In this document: positions 1-10,664 of the stretch, piece by piece
Position numbering within the stretch: the first letter of the stretch is position 1
Layout of the letters: each line of letters opens with the position of its first letter
Assembly (NCBI GenBank): GCA_017453665.1
Contig: JAFTEM010000021.1
Location: 1 to 64,000 of the forward strand
DNA length: 64,000 nucleotides
From: a bacterium
GTDB taxonomy: Bacteria > Patescibacteria > JAEDAM01 > Absconditabacterales > Absconditicoccaceae
Reading direction: 5' to 3'
Translations under genes and position numbers: made by a program
Notes under the pieces: generated by a model
Seen by the model: the letters and a program-made list of their open reading frames with translations, nothing else
The model's database searches: none
What the model was told of the DNA's origin: nothing

Positions 1-268
1 CATCAAGTGCAGAAGAATTATTGTATCAAGACAATATCCATGTTCAAAGCAAAAGGTTCTTTTCAACACAGACTCAATCCTTAGCTTCCATATTTTCAGC
101 TTCTTTTACTCAAGCATTTTGTAAAAAACACTCATTAGAATAAATCTTTCCATCGACTCAACACACTGGCTCATAAAGCGCAATACAAGTAGTCTGTTCT
201 GACTTTACAAAAAAAGAGAAAAAAGCTACTCAAAATACCATTCAAAGAAAAAAAACATAATTTTTCAT
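1..268 (-). CDS. Secreted Kazal-type protein with start of a META/HslJ-like domain (partial)
   Basis: Translated with TGA as Gly. The C-terminus lies beyond the window start. The N-terminus MKNYVFFLGMVFGVAFFSFF is a signal peptide or anchor. It is followed by a Kazal-like protease inhibitor module with the pattern C-x7-PVCGVDGKIYSNEC and a closing DGVC. Four cysteines are visible, where the classical fold has six, so it would be a two-disulfide variant. After it comes LLLGTWILSGYNNSSALD, which resembles the opening strand of META/HslJ domains. It sits 25 bp downstream of the nucleotidyltransferase on the same strand. The family role is inhibition of serine proteases; the target here is unknown. 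A self-protective role against the subtilisin in this window would be speculation. The META assignment is weak because the domain is cut. Confidence 0.72.
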
Positions 269-293
269 TAATATAAATTCTTAATATAAAACT

Positions 294-734
294 TTAAGAC
301 TTTGCTCTATAATCACTACTATTATGGGTCTTAGCACCAAGTCCATCTTTTATTTCGATTCCCAAATCTTTACAAACCTGGACTTCTGGAATATTTCAAG
401 AAAATCTATCTCCACCTTTTCAAAAATAAATAACAACATCGTCTCAATATTTTTCTCTAATTTTACGTGTTATTCCTTTAATACTCTCACATACAGAGCC
501 ATCAGTATCGACAGATAAAAAAACTTCATCAACAACTCTCAAAGAAGAAACAACCTTTATCCTAAAATTCTGATCTTGAAAGACTTCTTGTTTTCCTGTC
601 TTTAATCTCGCCTGTTCATCATTATTCACAATTACCCATAATTCATCTCACAATGCCTTACAAAGTTCTAGACATTCAATATGTCATGGATGAATAGGAT
701 TAAAATATCCAGAAGTAATTACTACAGTTTTCAT
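294..734 (-). CDS. Cytidylyltransferase-like nucleotidyltransferase
   Basis: 146 residues under code 25. The start SGYFNPIHPGHIECL holds the HxGH nucleotide-binding motif of the cytidylyltransferase-like superfamily (TagD, HldE C-terminal and CoaD types). Near the C-terminus NSSDYR matches the second nucleotide-binding motif (ISSTxxR). It has the usual length of a single-domain enzyme. Such enzymes transfer CMP or AMP onto a phosphorylated small molecule, but the substrate cannot be told from sequence. The residue after HPG is fixed only if TGA is Gly. It lies 24 bp after a large unknown gene and probably shares its transcript. Confidence 0.8.
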
Positions 735-758
735 AATTTAAAACACATATTATAAAAA

Positions 759-2954
759 TTATCATGGAATAATATATCTCTTATTATAGTAGGTAATATT
801 CTTAAGAAGTCCTCTAAACCAAATAATGTCATCAATTCCTAATTCTTTATACACTTTATCCAAACTCTTCTTAGCAAAATATTTTTTATAATTCTTCTCA
901 AATAATTCAAAGAATTGTTGATTATCATCAAGTCAACACCAAAGATCAAGAATTGGATGAAGTTCTAAAAGTGTAGTAGTTAAAAGATCATAAACTTTTT
1001 CATCCAAATCTATTAAATCAAACATAAGAATATCTCTCACATAGAGCAATAATAACATTGGAGCTTTATCACGAATGTCCTTCTTCTCTACTTTAAACAA
1101 GAATGTAAACAAAAGAGCCATTCAAAAAAGCGTCTCTCTTATAGTTCAATATAATGAAAGTAATACCAAATCATCAAGTTTTTTCTCCAAAGAAAGAGGC
1201 TTAAGTTTTTCTAAAAAATATTCAGTTACCCAATAATCTAATTTATATAATGAATCTCTTAAATTCACCAATTCTATATCTTTGATACTCTTTTGTAAAA
1301 GAGAAATAAGATCTGCTCATTTGTTAAGATTTCAAATTCCTGAAAAATAGAAATTAGTTAAAAAGTGTTTATTATCGTCTTTCACAATCTCTTGAATTTC
1401 CGTTCAAAAAAATGCTTTAAATTTATTAATAATTTGAGAACTTTTAATATTCAGTTTCGTATCCAACGGATTCAAATCTTGAAAATAAGAAGCCACAGCC
1501 CCTTCTAGATAAAGAGTAATCAATGTTTCATTAAACTTTACTTCTTTCATATCGTCCGATTTTAAAGGCATTTTAATTTTCAGCTCTCATGTCCTAACAC
1601 GACGATCTATATATACATAATAATACAAAACATCGGAATAACTATAACAAATATCTTGAAAATAAGTATCATAGAAAGGTTTTTTTTGAAGCTTTTTTAC
1701 CTTTCCTTCTCCTCTTAAAAATGCTAAAATCTCAGGCTTAAACAATCTAAGATAAAAACTATCCCCTCTTGCACTAGCAAAACCTCAAAGTAAAGTAATA
1801 TAATAATTAAGAAGTCTTTCAGTTATTTTTGATTCCCTTTTTATCCTTTCTGGAACATCAAAATTTGAGATATCATCTCAATTATCAATAGCAGAAAGCA
1901 TTTCATCCAAATCCTCTAACATATCTTCTTTTCAATCTTTTCTTAATAATCTAATAATATAATTCTGAACTCATGCAAAGAATCAATACTTATATCTCTT
2001 ATATTCTAAAAGATGTTCTAAAAGACGTGGTAACTCCTTATCTGATTTAAGAAAGGAAGACACGATAGGATCAAACTCTGCTTTATCAAAGATTTTTTCT
2101 ATAATAGTTTCAACTGCTAGAATAGGATCTGAATCTCAGAAAATATATTTAATAAGAATATCAGTTGGTCGTACTCTATTTAAAATTTTTTGTTCTAATG
2201 AAGATGAATGTGGAAGATACTTTGTAGTAGCATAATTAGATTTGAAAGCAACTAATGTAGTATCTTGATAATAGGTTTCCCCCAACAACCATTCAAGATA
2301 ATCTGCATCATCTGCCTTTCATTCTAATAATGAATTCAGCTTTTTATAAAAATGAAACAAAAGAAAGAAAAATGCTGTCTCTTGAAGAAGTGATTTTTTT
2401 ACTGCATTGAAATCTTCATCTGAAATTTTTGTCTGAAGTTGAGCAAAAGTAACTTTATAAAAATCAAAAAAGACATCAACAAACCAATTATAATTTTCTT
2501 GATTATTTTCTGATGGGAAGACTTTTATTCTTGATGCAAATGTAAAACTAAGAAGATAAACAGCATATATAAGTTGTGTAAAATAATAACGAGGATACTC
2601 TTGCATTGCATCTTTAAAATAGACAGCTGCTAATAAAGAAATAGCATTTCCTAAATTAGAAGGAGAAAAGAAAAGACTTCCATTCAAATTAGCTGCAACA
2701 CAATAAGCAAAATAAGTATCAAAATCTTTTTGATCAGTTTGATCCACTAAAGCTCAAAACCCCATTTTAAACTCCACTGGATCAAGATTCACATCAAAAA
2801 GATTTAATTTATAATTTTCGATTATTTTTCTGTTAATAATAGAAAAAAACTCTTTTGCAGAAATAAATCCAATAAACATACTCGCAGGATTCACAATATT
2901 ATGAATCGTAGAATTAGGAAATTTCGTCAACAAGAGTCTTTTAAAAAGATGCAT
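759..2954 (-). CDS. Large hypothetical protein
   Basis: An uninterrupted frame of 731 residues when TGA is Gly. No signal peptide, clear membrane segment or recognised motif is visible. The protein is rich in Phe, Leu, Lys, Asp and Tyr and looks mostly helical and cytoplasmic. The start MHLFKRLLLTKF is the first ATG of the frame and lies 29 bp after the FKBP-like lipoprotein gene. It sits in a four-gene same-strand run. I do not recognise a family. Confidence 0.75.
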
Positions 2955-2983
2955 TGCTTAGTTTTACTAAATATTTATATAAA

Positions 2984-3457
2984 TTATTTAATTGAAGTTA
3001 CTGTTAATGTCCATACTGCTGGAGAAATAGTCCATACAGGATTAGCATCAAGCTCAACTTGTTCTATACCATCAACACTTAAGACGTTTGTTACAACAGC
3101 TTCTGAATCTGTAAGTTGAACTTTTGAACCTACTACAACAGGAATTCACATTTCATTCAATACAAGAGCTGTTTGTCTATAAGTCAAATCAGGATTATGT
3201 TCATTAAATGGATCTGTTAAAACATCGGTTCTTGTATCTCACTTTACAGCACCTTCCATTAATTTATAAACTTCAGATCATGTATAATCAAAGGTTATTT
3301 CTTTTTCTCATTGGCTAATAAGTTCTTGTGTCATTGGATCTACAACTTCATAAGAAAAATTCACAACAGCTCATTGTTCCACAGTATTTTTTCAACAAGC
3401 AGCTAAGAAAACCATAGAAAAAACTGCTAATCACATTCATACTTTTGTTATTTTCAT
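2984..3457 (-). CDS. FKBP-type peptidyl-prolyl isomerase-like lipoprotein
   Basis: 157 residues. The N-terminus MKITKVGMGLAVFSMVFLAAC ends in a lipobox (LAAC), so the mature protein is probably lipid-anchored. The body matches the FKBP/SlyD pattern loosely: an opening strand VVNFSYEVVD, then LMEGAVKGDTRTDVLTDPFNEHNP, close to the family's 'L-x-G-M-x-x-G-E' and 'P-x-x-A-Y-G' region. The key aromatic residues of an active FKBP are not all evident, so it may bind peptides without isomerase activity. It heads the minus-strand run ending at the window start. Confidence 0.6.
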
Positions 3458-3574
3458 TTTGTATTAAAGTAAGGAAAGTAAAAACTTTCATATAACATAT
3501 AAAAGAAAAGTAGATTTTCAAGTTAAAATTATTATAAATCATTTGAATAAATTGACTTTATCCACAACTAAGAT

Positions 3575-4555
3575 ATGGAAATAACACTCCAAGCTGATCA
3601 AACAAATCAAAGATGTGACAGATTCCTTAGGAAGTATTGTAAACCCTATCCTCAGGTAAGACTTTCTGATATCTATTCTTGAATCCGTAAAGGAACTATT
3701 AGAGTTAACGGGAAAAGAGTGAAAGAGGAATACAGGGTAAATACGTGAGACGTCATATCACTCCCTGATGATTTTTTATGAAAAAAAGATAAACAACTAA
3801 GCATTTCTCAAAAAGAAAGAAAATTCCAAAAAATTGATAAAAAGCTTATATCATCTTGGATTCTTTATGAAGATGAAAACCGAATTGCATTTAATAAACC
3901 TGCTGGAATTGTTATTCACCCAAGTAATAAACACCGAAATGATCTTTGTATGAACGATTACCTCGAACGATATTGTGAAGACCAATGAATATCAACAAGC
4001 AGTACTTTCAAACCTTCATTTTGATATAGACTTGATAAAGACACTTCTTGAGTCTTGATTGCTGCTAAAAATTATGAAGCATTACAATACATCAACCAAA
4101 TTATTAGGGAGAGAGCCATTAGCAAAGAATATCTAACACTCGTTGCTTGAAAATTTCCTAAACACTTAATTATAGATAAAGCAATAGAAAAAACGTATAA
4201 CTCAAAATTCGATAGGGCACAAATGCAGCTCAATGAAAGTGATTGACTTGATTCAAAAACAGAATGTCGATTAGAAAAATCTTTTAATCATAGCCTACTC
4301 TGAACAATATCTCTCGTTAGAGTTAAACTTTATAGTTGAAGAATGCACCAAATAAGAATACATCTTTCAAGCGAAGGCTTCCCTGTACTCTGAGATTTAA
4401 TCTATTGAAAACCAGCATTAAACAGAATTGTCTACAAAAGCTTGCATATTCAAAGACAATTATTACACTGTTGGAAATACCAATTTAAAAATATTGATGG
4501 AAAATCTATAGCTTTTCAAGCTGATATCCCTCAAGAATTTAAATTGTTATCTTAG
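3575..4555 (+). CDS. RluC/RluD-family rRNA pseudouridine synthase
   Basis: 326 residues. An N-terminal S4 RNA-binding domain (about residues 12-70, DRFLRKYC ... GTIRVNGKRV) is followed by the RluA-type catalytic domain. The catalytic loop reads YRLDKDTSGVLIA with the essential Asp; its Gly is a TGA codon. Later family blocks are SKEYLTLVAGKFP and SGRMHQIRIHL. The enzyme isomerises uridines in 23S rRNA; the exact target cannot be assigned. It is transcribed away from the FKBP-like gene across a 117-bp divergent spacer. Confidence 0.9.
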
Positions 4556-4582
4556 TTTTTTACTTTCTATTTTATATCTATC

Positions 4583-5068
4583 ATGAAAATTTTTAAAACC
4601 ATTCTATGGACAACACTCTTTTGGATTCTTGTTATTATTTGATTATGGGTTGCTGGTTACTTTTATCCAAATCAAGCAATATCTGTAATTCCAAATAAAA
4701 TAAAAGATGTTGTTATTGAACAAGCTAAAGTTGTATGTGTTACTGAGTTTTCAACACCTGAAGAACAAGGAGTTGATGTAGCAATTGAAGAAACAATTCC
4801 TCAACAGGAAGTATACGTTGAAGAACCTAGTAATGAACCTGCAGCACCTGTAGAGCCATCTAATTCATTATTACTTCCAGTTGAAGAACAACCTTCTGAT
4901 GTTCAAGATCTACAAAATAGAGTAGCAAATCTTGAAAACGAATATGCATCTCTAGTTGCAGAATTACAACAAATTTTCGCCACTCCTGCTCTAGCACAAA
5001 TTATTGCTCAAGGATATCCTGTTGAAGAAGAAATTGTTCCAACATATGAAGAAACAAGTATTGAATAA
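4583..5068 (+). CDS. Membrane-anchored acidic protein with coiled coil
   Basis: 161 residues. A single N-terminal membrane segment (about residues 8-28, ILWTTLFWILVIIGLWVAGY) precedes a long Glu/Pro/Val-rich linker. A short coiled coil follows around residues 112-132 (VQDLQNRVANLENEYASL). The length, topology and low-complexity tail suggest a surface-exposed spacer or scaffold. No catalytic motif is seen. It starts 27 bp after the pseudouridine synthase and is followed by an intrinsic terminator, so the two probably form an operon. Confidence 0.7.
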
Positions 5069-5091
5069 TTAAACCATAATTTTTAGGAGAG

Positions 5092-5125
5092 ATAGGTAAT
5101 AACTGCATTACCTATTTTTCTTTTC
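5092..5125 (+). terminator. Intrinsic terminator
   Basis: A perfect 9-bp inverted repeat (ATAGGTAAT / ATTACCTAT) with a 6-base loop is followed by a T-rich run. It closes the two-gene unit ending at 5068. Confidence 0.75.
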
Positions 5126-5223
5126 ATAAAACAATATTCTATGGGAATCAAAAATCCTTAGCGTTTATCTAGTATTTTCATCCCATTTTGATAATATCGC
5201 TCTTGTTTATGTAAAAAAAGAAT

Positions 5224-7086
5224 ATGGAATTAACACGTATAATCGAAAAAGTACAAGAACTCCATCCAGATTTTTCATACGATGAAATCGCTGAAGTCTG
5301 TTTTGACTATTTAGCAGATTTTTCTGATAAAGTAAAAGAAGAAACAAAAGAAAAAAGCCTTAAAAAATATTTATCAAGAGAATTCTGAGTAGAACGAGAA
5401 CAATGAACTCAAGATACATTTGAAACAAAAACTGCATTTTCTAGTATTCCAAAATACCTCTTTAACTATACCAATAAAAAAACCGCCGACTATATTATTA
5501 CCATTAAATGACTCTCAAAACAGCTCTGAACTACTATCCTTTTCGACAACACTGACCTTAGAATAAAACCTCAAGATAAAATAGCCTTAGTTTGAAAAAA
5601 CGGAGCTTGAAAATCTACATTTTTAAAAATCCTTCTCGATCCTAGTTTAGCAGATAAATGAGAAATTGAAATTCTTAAGGATTTAAAAATAGGATATTTA
5701 TCTCAAGACTTATTTCGAGAATCAAGAGAAAGAACTGTTATAGATGAAATGCTAACAACATTTCCTGAGGTTACAAAAACGGTGGAAAGATTAGACGAAA
5801 TAAAAAAACTTCTAGATAACGAAGAAGAAGATAGCATAGCGCTACTAGAAGAGCAATGAGAACTTATTGAATGGATGCTTATGAATGAAGCTTATCAAAA
5901 ATATGATCTCCAAAAAGAAATCTTAAAATATTTCTGATTCACTAAAGAGCAAATGCAATTTAAGATTTCTCAACTTTCTTGATGAGAGCAAACAAAGGTA
6001 CAAATCGCCAAATTCTTAATTCAAGATGTTGATTTATTAATCCTTGATGAACCAACAAACCACTTAGACATCGAAGGAATTATGTTTATTGAAGAATTCT
6101 GTAAAATGTGGAATAAAGCATTAATTTGTATTTCACATGACAGGAAATTCCTAGGGACAGCCTTTAACAAAGTAATAGAAATTCTAAACAAGAAACTCAA
6201 TCTCTATTATTGCTGATACGAAGATTTCCTTATCGAAAAAAAGAAAAATGCAGAAATATATTTAAAAAACTACACAGCACAACAAAAATATCTTCAACAA
6301 CAAGAAAAGTTTATTGAAAGGTTTCGTTATAAATCAACAAAAGCTTCTCAAGTACAAAGTAGAATCAAAATGCTTGATAAAATGGATAAATTAGCAGCAC
6401 CTGAAGAAGAAATGATTTCTCATGCACCACGTCTCAGTGTAAAACGAAGATTACCAGAGACCTTAATCAAAATCTCAGAACTTTCTGTTGGATATTGAAA
6501 TAATGTCCTAGTAGACTTACCTAAAAACTTAGAAATAACAAAAGCTATGAAAATTGGAGTTATCGGTAAAAACGGTGTTTGAAAAACAACACTTCTAAAA
6601 ACAATTCTCTGAGAAATAAAACCTTTATATTGAGATATCTGGATCCATGAAAAAATAAGTATTGGTTTTTATTCCCAAATAGCTGATGATTTAGACTTCA
6701 ATGCAAGCATTGCTGAAGAACTTATCGGACCATGAGTTTCTAATAGAGAAATGATGAGTTATCTTTGAGCATTGCGTATAGACCAAGAAAAAGCAGACCA
6801 AAAAATTTGATCACTCTCTTGATGAGAAAGATCTAAAGTTGCATTAGCTAAAATGCTTCTTTCTCATCCTGATGTTGTCGTAATGGATGAACCAACGAAC
6901 CACCTCGATTTAAGCTCAAAAGAAGCCGTTAAAGAAATGTTAGAAGGATTTAATTGAGTAAGTATCATTGTTTCTCACGATAGAGATTTTCTTGAAAATA
7001 CTACAGAACTTCTACGAGTAATCAAAGATTGAAAATTAACAGTATTTCACTCCTTTGAAAGAGGATTCAATGAAATTTTAAAATAG
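5224..7086 (+). CDS. ABC-F family ATPase
   Basis: 620 residues with two ABC domains and no membrane segments, the ABC-F layout. First Walker A is VGKNGAGKST, with two of its glycines encoded by TGA. The signature is LSGGEQTK and Walker B is LLILDEPTNHLD. Second Walker A is IGKNGVGKTT, the signature LSGGERSK and Walker B VVVMDEPTNHLD. A helical linker between the domains (about residues 335-410) corresponds to the ribosome-reaching P-site tRNA interaction motif. ABC-F proteins bind the ribosomal E site and act in translation or antibiotic protection. A helical extension of about 85 residues precedes the first ABC domain, which is unusual. Its stop lies 8 bp from the stop of the convergent protease gene. 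Confidence 0.93.
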
Positions 7087-7093
7087 AAATTTT

Positions 7094-10000
7094 TTATGAT
7101 TTCAAAGCGCTTCTCATCAACATTAGCATCACATATCACCTTACTTCTTGTAACTCAGGATTGGTATTAGAAATAATTCCTTCACTATATAATTTCTGTA
7201 AATGTGGAGTATAATAAGCATCTCTACCATCTTTCAATCCGTACAACATCCTTGATAATGAAGTAGCAAATTCAGCTCTTGTTACGTTATCGTACGGCCT
7301 AAAATTACGGATTCCTACTCCCATAATTCAAAGTTGATAAACAAGTTCAACTCAATCACTATAAGAACTATCGAGCTCTTCAGAAACATCTTCAAATGAA
7401 ACAATTTTTGATGTATCAGGTTTTAATCCAAGTATATTGATAGCATACTGAGATAACATTTTTGCCATAGCTATTCTCGTTAATTCTCATTCCATATTCG
7501 CTTCTTGAATCGTTGCTTTTGTGGTAATTCAAACTTTATATGAGAACACATAAGCGTTATTAAACTCTACTGAGTATCAATTCTCTAATATACTTTTAGC
7601 ATCTGCAGTATTAAACCAAGAAAGATCTGAGAATACAGAATTCTTTTTTTGAAGTAATGTTGTTAAAGCTGGAGCTTTCTTTAAAGTTCAATCTGTTTTT
7701 TCAGTATCCGAACTTGATGATGAACTTGCACTAGAACTGGAAGAAGTACTACTCGATGAACTAGATGAATTTGAAGTATTTGAAGAAGAAGTATTTGATG
7801 ATGAACTTGAACTAGAGCTAGATGAACTGCTACTTGATGAAGAAGATGAAGATGATGAAGAGCTACTTGAAGAACTAGAAGAAGTTCCTCAAGACTTTGT
7901 ATTATAACTAAAATTTACAATTCACTGAACACTAGAACCTTCATCATCAATAAAAGTAATACTACATTTAGACGTTCAACTCGCTGATGAAGGAGCTCAA
8001 ACTTTCAAAATATTTCAACTTAAACTTCCCGTTCATTGAGAACAACTTACCGCTGTAGCTGTTATTGTGCTTCATCAACAAGCTCAATCCCTAGCTCATA
8101 AAAGCTCAACAACATTTCAAAGTTGCACAGTTGATGTTGTAGTAATCGTGGTTGGATAAGAATACTCCCCTGTTGTTAAAGAAGGAGCTGTATCAATCCA
8201 AGTAAAAGAAACTATTCAAGTAGTTGTTCTTTCTCAAAAAGTATTCTCAATTATAACTTTTTTTACTTGGCTTCATGTTCACATAAGCACTCCTGTTGAT
8301 ACCGTTTCATTATCATCTTCATCAAACCAAAGCTCAGTATAAGAACCTGTACAGAGATCCTCCTCATAACTCGCTATTCATGTAATAACAGAACACTCTC
8401 ATCCTGTATAAGCCACATCATTTAAAATTGGAGAACGACAAAGATATCAAGTTGAACTTTCTGAAATTCAATCAATACTATTTTCTGCCCACACCTTCCA
8501 AACATAATTTCAAGTCTCAAATGGTGATAAAGTAACTCAAGTATTCTGTGTTGATCAGCTGAAGAACTCTGTCTCTCAACTATATACAGAATAATAATAT
8601 CAACTTATAGCATACACACCTGTTGAAGCTCACCACATAAGTTTTCAATTCCAACTTGATTGAAGCTGCTGTGGAGCAGAAGGTTGTTCTAAATGCAAAG
8701 CTTTTAAAGTATTTTTCACATTAATAACTGCTCACGTTAACAAATAATTCTCTAAAGACGATAATCAACTTCAATTTTCAATAATCAATGACTTAATTTC
8801 TGAAGCTGTTAATTCTGGCTTTAACATCCAAAGCAATGATGCTAATCACGCAACATGAGGAGTCGCCATAGACGTTCATCATAAATACGCATAAACATCA
8901 TCTGCTCAAGAACTATAAGGATAATTATAAACTCTAACATCGTCAATAGCGCTTATAAACCCACCATTTCATTGATAAAGATCAATAACCGATATTTTTA
9001 TACTTTGATTATCTACTGCATATTGTGGATCAATTGGGATAGTAAATGAAGATCAATTATAAATTGGTCATATTATATTTCCCACTTCATATTCATCTCA
9101 ACTAAGATATTGAACAACTATGTATCAAGTAAAAGCCAAAGAATCGACATAAAAATCCATATAGAGCGAATCATATCAATCTAAATTTAAATTAGATAAA
9201 ACAACCTCTCATGTGAACTGATATCATTTATCTGAAGAATTCCATATTATACAACTTCCACCAGACCACTCCCCAATTTCATCAGGACAACTATTAAAAT
9301 TTTCAGAATAAATAGAAGTTTTAGATGCGGGTATGATACTAGTCGAAAAAATATTCTCTCAAGGAGCGGCAATATCAACACTTTTTTTTCATCGATTTGA
9401 AGAACTTGCTAACACACCATTACTTGCAGTTGAAGCTACACATAAAATATTATCCAACTCATAGGCACATGGATATATCAAATTCCCTTCATCTCAACTA
9501 TCAATATCTATTGTTTCATTTCATGCTGCAACTATAAAAAGTCATCAAGATTCCTGATATGCTTTAATTGCATTATATTCAACTTTTCAAGATCAATAGG
9601 CTCAAAAACTTGCATTAATAATTTTTATTCAATTATTAATCGCAAAATCTATAGCTTGAATTTCAGCATAGGTAGATAAAGAAGTCGAATTTCAAACCTT
9701 TAATGCTGCAATTTTTCCATGAGGATTAATTCCTACAATTCACTTTCCATTATTGATAGCAGCTCATACAATTCAAGCAACATGGGTTCAATGATTTCAC
9801 TGATTCGGCAATGGGAACACATCTCATCAAACAAAATTATATCAATGATTACAACTTCAAGAAACAACATCCTCTCAAGAACGCAAAGCACATTCTTCTG
9901 GACTTCGCATTGATGAACTCAAATCTACATGATTATAATTTACTCCATTATCAACAACTGCTACTACAACAGGTTGTTGGTTTTTCAAAACACCACTATA

Positions 10001-10480
10001 AAGATTATAGGCATCAACCCAATCAATATATTCTAAGCTTCGTTGTTCACCTTTATGAGTATCATCCGTAGAAAGATTTTCATTTGAGCTAAAAAAATAA
10101 CGAAGATAATTAGGTTCAACATACTCAATATTTGAATTCCTTTTTAAACTCTCAATAACTTCATCCATACTCTTTTCTCACTTTATCTCAACAAGTGCCA
10201 TATCTAAAGTATCTGATTTTTCCTTAAGTTCCAAATCATTCTCCTCTAAAAGAGTTTCAAATGAAGCATTAGTATTTTCTAAACTACTAGACCTTAAAAG
10301 TCTTTTAGTAGAAGGGATACTTTGAACAGGTTCATTATACTTAATAATAAGTTCTCATGGAACAAATTCACTTTTTTCATTATTCTTTTCTAAAGAACGC
10401 TCTTCTCAATAAGTAAAAAAAGACAATGAAAATATACAAAAAAACAAGAAAACTGATAATACAAAACGATTCATGGCCAT
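7094..10480 (-). CDS. Secreted subtilisin-like (S8) protease with inserted domain, poly-Ser linker and SLH-like C-terminus
   Basis: 1128 residues. Parts in order: signal peptide (1-27); an inhibitor-like propeptide (about 45-135); the S8 catalytic domain; Ig-like or Big-type repeats; a linker of almost pure Ser (about 865-922); and a C-terminal region with S-layer-homology-like signatures (FRPYDNVTRAEFATSLSRML, RGYVMLMLM). The triad is Asp177 (VAVVDNGVNY), His230 (GNHGTHVAGI) and Ser537 (GGTSMATPHVAGL). His and Ser are about 307 residues apart, so an extra beta-rich module of about 130-150 residues sits between the AAPGENIFST segment and the catalytic Ser. The protein is probably exported and retained at the cell surface. 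A second in-frame ATG at 10474 is an equally good start. Confidence 0.92.
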
Positions 10481-10598
10481 CGTAATAGTAAAAAGATACT
10501 ACTTTACTAAAGATTTTCGAAAGAATTGCAATAAGAATAAGATTACAGATAAACAACAAACAATACTCTTTGTATTGTAATTAATAAAAATTTTCAAC

Positions 10599-10626
10599 TT
10601 GTAGTTAATCTTGAAATTACTACAAT
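10599..10626 (+). promoter_or_regulatory. Candidate sigma70-type promoter for pheT
   Basis: TTGTAG and TACAAT are separated by 16 bp, ending 38 bp before the pheT start, in an AT-rich divergent spacer. It is a visual match only; AT-rich DNA gives many such matches. Confidence 0.35.
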
Positions 10627-10664
10627 ACACTTCAGTCGTAATTTTAATTTATTTTTCATAAGAT

